Source: Mesorhizobium sp. B2-7-1
GTDB lineage: Bacteria > Pseudomonadota > Alphaproteobacteria > Rhizobiales > Rhizobiaceae
DNA length: 42,419 nucleotides
Direction of reading: 5' to 3'
Assembly (NCBI RefSeq): GCF_006440735.1
Contig: NZ_VFUA01000057.1
Coordinates: forward strand, 1 to 42,419
Shown here: positions 40,729 through 42,419 of the stretch, piece after piece
Layout: every line of letters begins with the position of its first letter
How positions within the stretch are numbered: the stretch's first letter is position 1
Position numbers and translations under genes: made by a program
The notes under the pieces: model-generated
What the model saw: only the letters and a program-made list of their open reading frames with translations
What the model was told of the DNA's origin: nothing
Database searches by the model: none

Positions 40729-40944
40729 TTGAAGGCGCGCGTTGCACGAACCATGGTCGTCCTGGCCCTCGCCGTCGGCGCGGCGCTGCTGCCTTGGCCG
40801 GCCTTCGCGCAAGTCCCGCCACACGCGCCAGGCACGATCTGCTTCACCCAATTCTTCTGGTGCTGGGCGCAGCCGCCCGGGCCGCCCGGCTATCCCTGCG
40901 GCTGCCCGTCGCAATATGGCTTCGTGCCGGGTTATCTGGGCTAG
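40729..40944 (+). CDS. Small exported Pro/Cys/Trp-rich peptide
   Basis: 71 residues from a TTG start: signal peptide MKARVARTMVVLALAVGAALL ending at WPAFA-QV, then about 40 mature residues containing four cysteines spread in ICFTQFFWCW and YPCGCPSQYG and a PPGPPGYP run. An ATG eight codons later is the alternative, but it would remove the basic n-region. I know no family. It is 16 bases upstream of the membrane protein gene on the same strand, so the two likely form an operon. Confidence 0.65.
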   Translation: MKARVARTMVVLALAVGAALLPWPAFAQVPPHAPGTICFTQFFWCWAQPPGPPGYPCGCPSQYGFVPGYLG

Positions 40945-40960
40945 TCGTCGGGGGGCTGAG

Positions 40961-42274
40961 ATGACGGCATCCCACGATCCTCTTGTCTCCGGCTTGCTTG
41001 CCGACGCCAAGCTGGTTGCCGGCTATGGCCGCTACGGCGTGTTCAAGGACAGCGCCCTGTTCGCCGCGATCGGCGATGCGGAAAAGCTCAATGACGCGAC
41101 CGCAAGCCAGCCGGAGGTCGTCAAACTCCAGACGGTGCTCAACGACTGCTCCAGCACTGTGCCGTTTTCCACCCTGGCAGCGCTGCGCACCGGCTGGTCG
41201 CCGGGCGACATGTCGCGGCGGACCGCGCTCGCGACCTATTTCCTCATCGCGCTCTCGGTGACGATGATGATCGTCATCGGCAAGCTGACCTATGTCTACA
41301 ACAGGGGCGTTGCGATCAACGCGGAACTGCAGGAGATCGACAACAACGATTTCAGCGCCCGGTTCGGACAGTCGATCCGGCAGGTCTGGGCGACGAAGAA
41401 GCAATTGAGCTCGGCCACCGCCCAGCAGGCGTCGGCGACCGATCTGACGCTGCTGAAGGACGCCTACTACAATTCCGTCGACAGCCTGCATTCGCTCGAC
41501 CAGCGTTTTTCCTCGCTGCTGGCGCGGGCGCAGGGGTTCATGACGCAGGAGGCGCCGTTTCCGCTCTGGGGCATGCAATGGGGCTATTGCAAGCTCTCGG
41601 CTTCGCCGGCCAAGGCTGGCGCGCCGCTAGATTTCTCGAACCCCAGGCAGATGGCCATAGATCAATTCTGCGGTCAGCAAATCGCGCTGGCGCAACAGCA
41701 AGGCGGGGCAGAGAACAGCCAGCCGCTCAAGCAGTCGGATTTCGATTGCAAGAACAACGGCGACATTCAAGGGGGCATGCAAGCCGTCAGCGCCACCGGC
41801 ACGGCCGGCCAGGCGGAAGACGTGAATGCGGATTTCGACCAGGCGACACGCGACCTGCAGTGCGAAGGCGTCATCACAATCACGCCGAATTCGATTTCGA
41901 CGCTGACGCTGCAGGCCAAGACGCTCAGCGAGGTCCTCAGCCCCTATGCGTTGTGGATCCTGCCCGCGCTCTATGGTGCACTTGGCGGCATCATGTTCCA
42001 CATGCGCATGATCCTGAACCCGCTCCTGCCCAATCCGCCGCTGTCGCGCCTCATCCACCGCATCGCGCTCGGCGGGCTTGCCGGCATGATCCTCGCCTGG
42101 TTCATGGCGCCCGGCACCAAGCTCGGCGGCGAGGTCACCGGCATCGGCTTCAGCCTGTTCACCTTCGCTTTCCTGTTCGGCTTCAGCCTGGATATCTTCT
42201 TCGCCATTCTCGACCAGTTCGTTTCGATGTCGGTCGCCGGCATCAAGAAGTTCGGCTCGCCCACGGTGGCGTGA
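40961..42274 (+). CDS. Multi-domain membrane protein of unknown function
   Basis: 437 residues. Residues 1-80 are soluble (VKLQTVLNDCSSTVPFSTLA), TM1 about 87-107, then a 250-residue outside-type domain with cysteines (YCKLSAS, QFCGQQ, FDCKNN, LQCEGV), and three C-terminal helices (about 325-345, 362-380, 387-412). GGGGGG precedes the ATG. No family recognised. The cysteine-containing loop and the cysteine-rich small peptide encoded upstream may interact in the periplasm; this is speculative. Confidence 0.8.
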   Translation: MTASHDPLVSGLLADAKLVAGYGRYGVFKDSALFAAIGDAEKLNDATASQPEVVKLQTVLNDCSSTVPFSTLAALRTGWSPGDMSRRTALATYFLIALSVTMMIVIGKLTYVYNRGVAINAELQEIDNNDFSARFGQSIRQVWATKKQLSSATAQQASATDLTLLKDAYYNSVDSLHSLDQRFSSLLARAQGFMTQEAPFPLWGMQWGYCKLSASPAKAGAPLDFSNPRQMAIDQFCGQQIALAQQQGGAENSQPLKQSDFDCKNNGDIQGGMQAVSATGTAGQAEDVNADFDQATRDLQCEGVITITPNSISTLTLQAKTLSEVLSPYALWILPALYGALGGIMFHMRMILNPLLPNPPLSRLIHRIALGGLAGMILAWFMAPGTKLGGEVTGIGFSLFTFAFLFGFSLDIFFAILDQFVSMSVAGIKKFGSPTVA

Positions 42275-42290
42275 AAGCCGGCGAAGCAAA

Positions 42291-42318
42291 AAGGGCGCCG
42301 CGATGAGGCGGCGCCCTT
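42291..42318. terminator. Intrinsic terminator
   Basis: Perfect 11-bp stem AAGGGCGCCGC (42291-42301) and GCGGCGCCCTT (42308-42318) with loop GATGAG, 16 bases after the membrane protein stop. The sequence closely resembles the terminator at 38769-38800. Confidence 0.8.
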
Positions 42319-42343
42319 GGTCGTTTCCAGCTCGAAGGATGTT

Positions 42344-42415
42344 TAGAGCAATTCCAGGAAAAGTGTGAGCGGTTTTCCGTCCGGAATTGCGTCAAAACAA
42401 AGAGATAGAGCGGTT
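42344..42415. repeat. GCAATTCC-family palindromic repeat, inverted copy
   Basis: Reads, on the minus strand, almost base for base like the element at 25877-25948 (CGCTCTATCTC, TTGTTTTGACGCAATTCC, GGACGGAAAACCGCTCACAC, TTTTCCTGGAATTGCTCTA). It lies after the terminator at the window's right end. Confidence 0.8.
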
Positions 42416-42419
42416 CGCC

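Overview
The window looks like a chromosomal segment of a high-GC alphaproteobacterium of the order Hyphomicrobiales (Rhizobiales), most likely Mesorhizobium or a close Phyllobacteriaceae relative. The grounds are: a ChpT phosphotransferase and an EipA/DUF1134 envelope protein, a fused TrpE-TrpG anthranilate synthase preceded by a rhizobial-type trpL peptide (…IWWWAR), a NolR-like ArsR regulator, and several families of short palindromic intergenic repeats of the rhizobial mosaic (RIME-like) kind. I see no rRNA, tRNA, CRISPR array, transposase or phage gene. Assignments come from reading sequence and motifs only; no database search was run.

Layout. 1-2.3 kb: intergenic repeat, single-domain response regulator, chpT, and divergent eipA (cell cycle/envelope). 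2.4-4.9 kb: membrane-anchored coiled-coil protein, a large cruciform repeat, SpoU-type RNA methyltransferase, NolR-like repressor. 5.0-8.4 kb: minus-strand cluster GNAT - SDR - CoA racemase/transferase - HugZ-like protein. 8.7-13.4 kb: glutathionyl-hydroquinone reductase behind a perfect palindrome, a small membrane protein, Nudix hydrolase, metallophosphoesterase, C-tail-anchored protein, alpha/beta hydrolase. 13.6-15.4 kb: a DNA-binding-like/transmembrane/TPR protein. 15.6-17.6 kb: leuA with a leucine-rich leader peptide. 17.8-20.1 kb: a tightly packed ATP-grasp - esterase - NTF2-like operon of unknown function. 20.2-25.8 kb: MFS exporter/LysR pair, two SDRs, an ABM monooxygenase, a DsrE-like exported protein and a gene-poor, decayed stretch. 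26-28.2 kb: secreted protein with a duplicated domain, second cruciform copy, CDF transporter. 28.2-30.6 kb: trpE(G) with trpL attenuator. 30.6-35.8 kb: aspartoacylase-family hydrolase, MFS transporter with three tandem hairpins at its stop, FAD disulfide oxidoreductase with DUF4126 protein, hexapeptide acetyltransferase. 35.8-38.8 kb: two-component system divergent from PepSY protein and cytochrome b561, sharing a long inverted repeat. 38.8-42.4 kb: GlxA-type AraC regulator, a frameshifted cysteine hydrolase, a small exported peptide with an unknown membrane protein, and a last repeat copy.

How it works together. Two amino-acid operons (leuA, trpEG) each carry a leader peptide rich in the cognate residue, so both are probably attenuation-controlled. 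The chpT/response-regulator/eipA group connects to the CtrA circuit through published family knowledge. The most promising poorly described pieces are the ATP-grasp/esterase/NTF2 operon, the 71-aa peptide plus 437-aa membrane protein, the duplicated-domain secreted protein, and a 144-nt cruciform repeat whose two copies start at stop codons and show compensatory arm changes.
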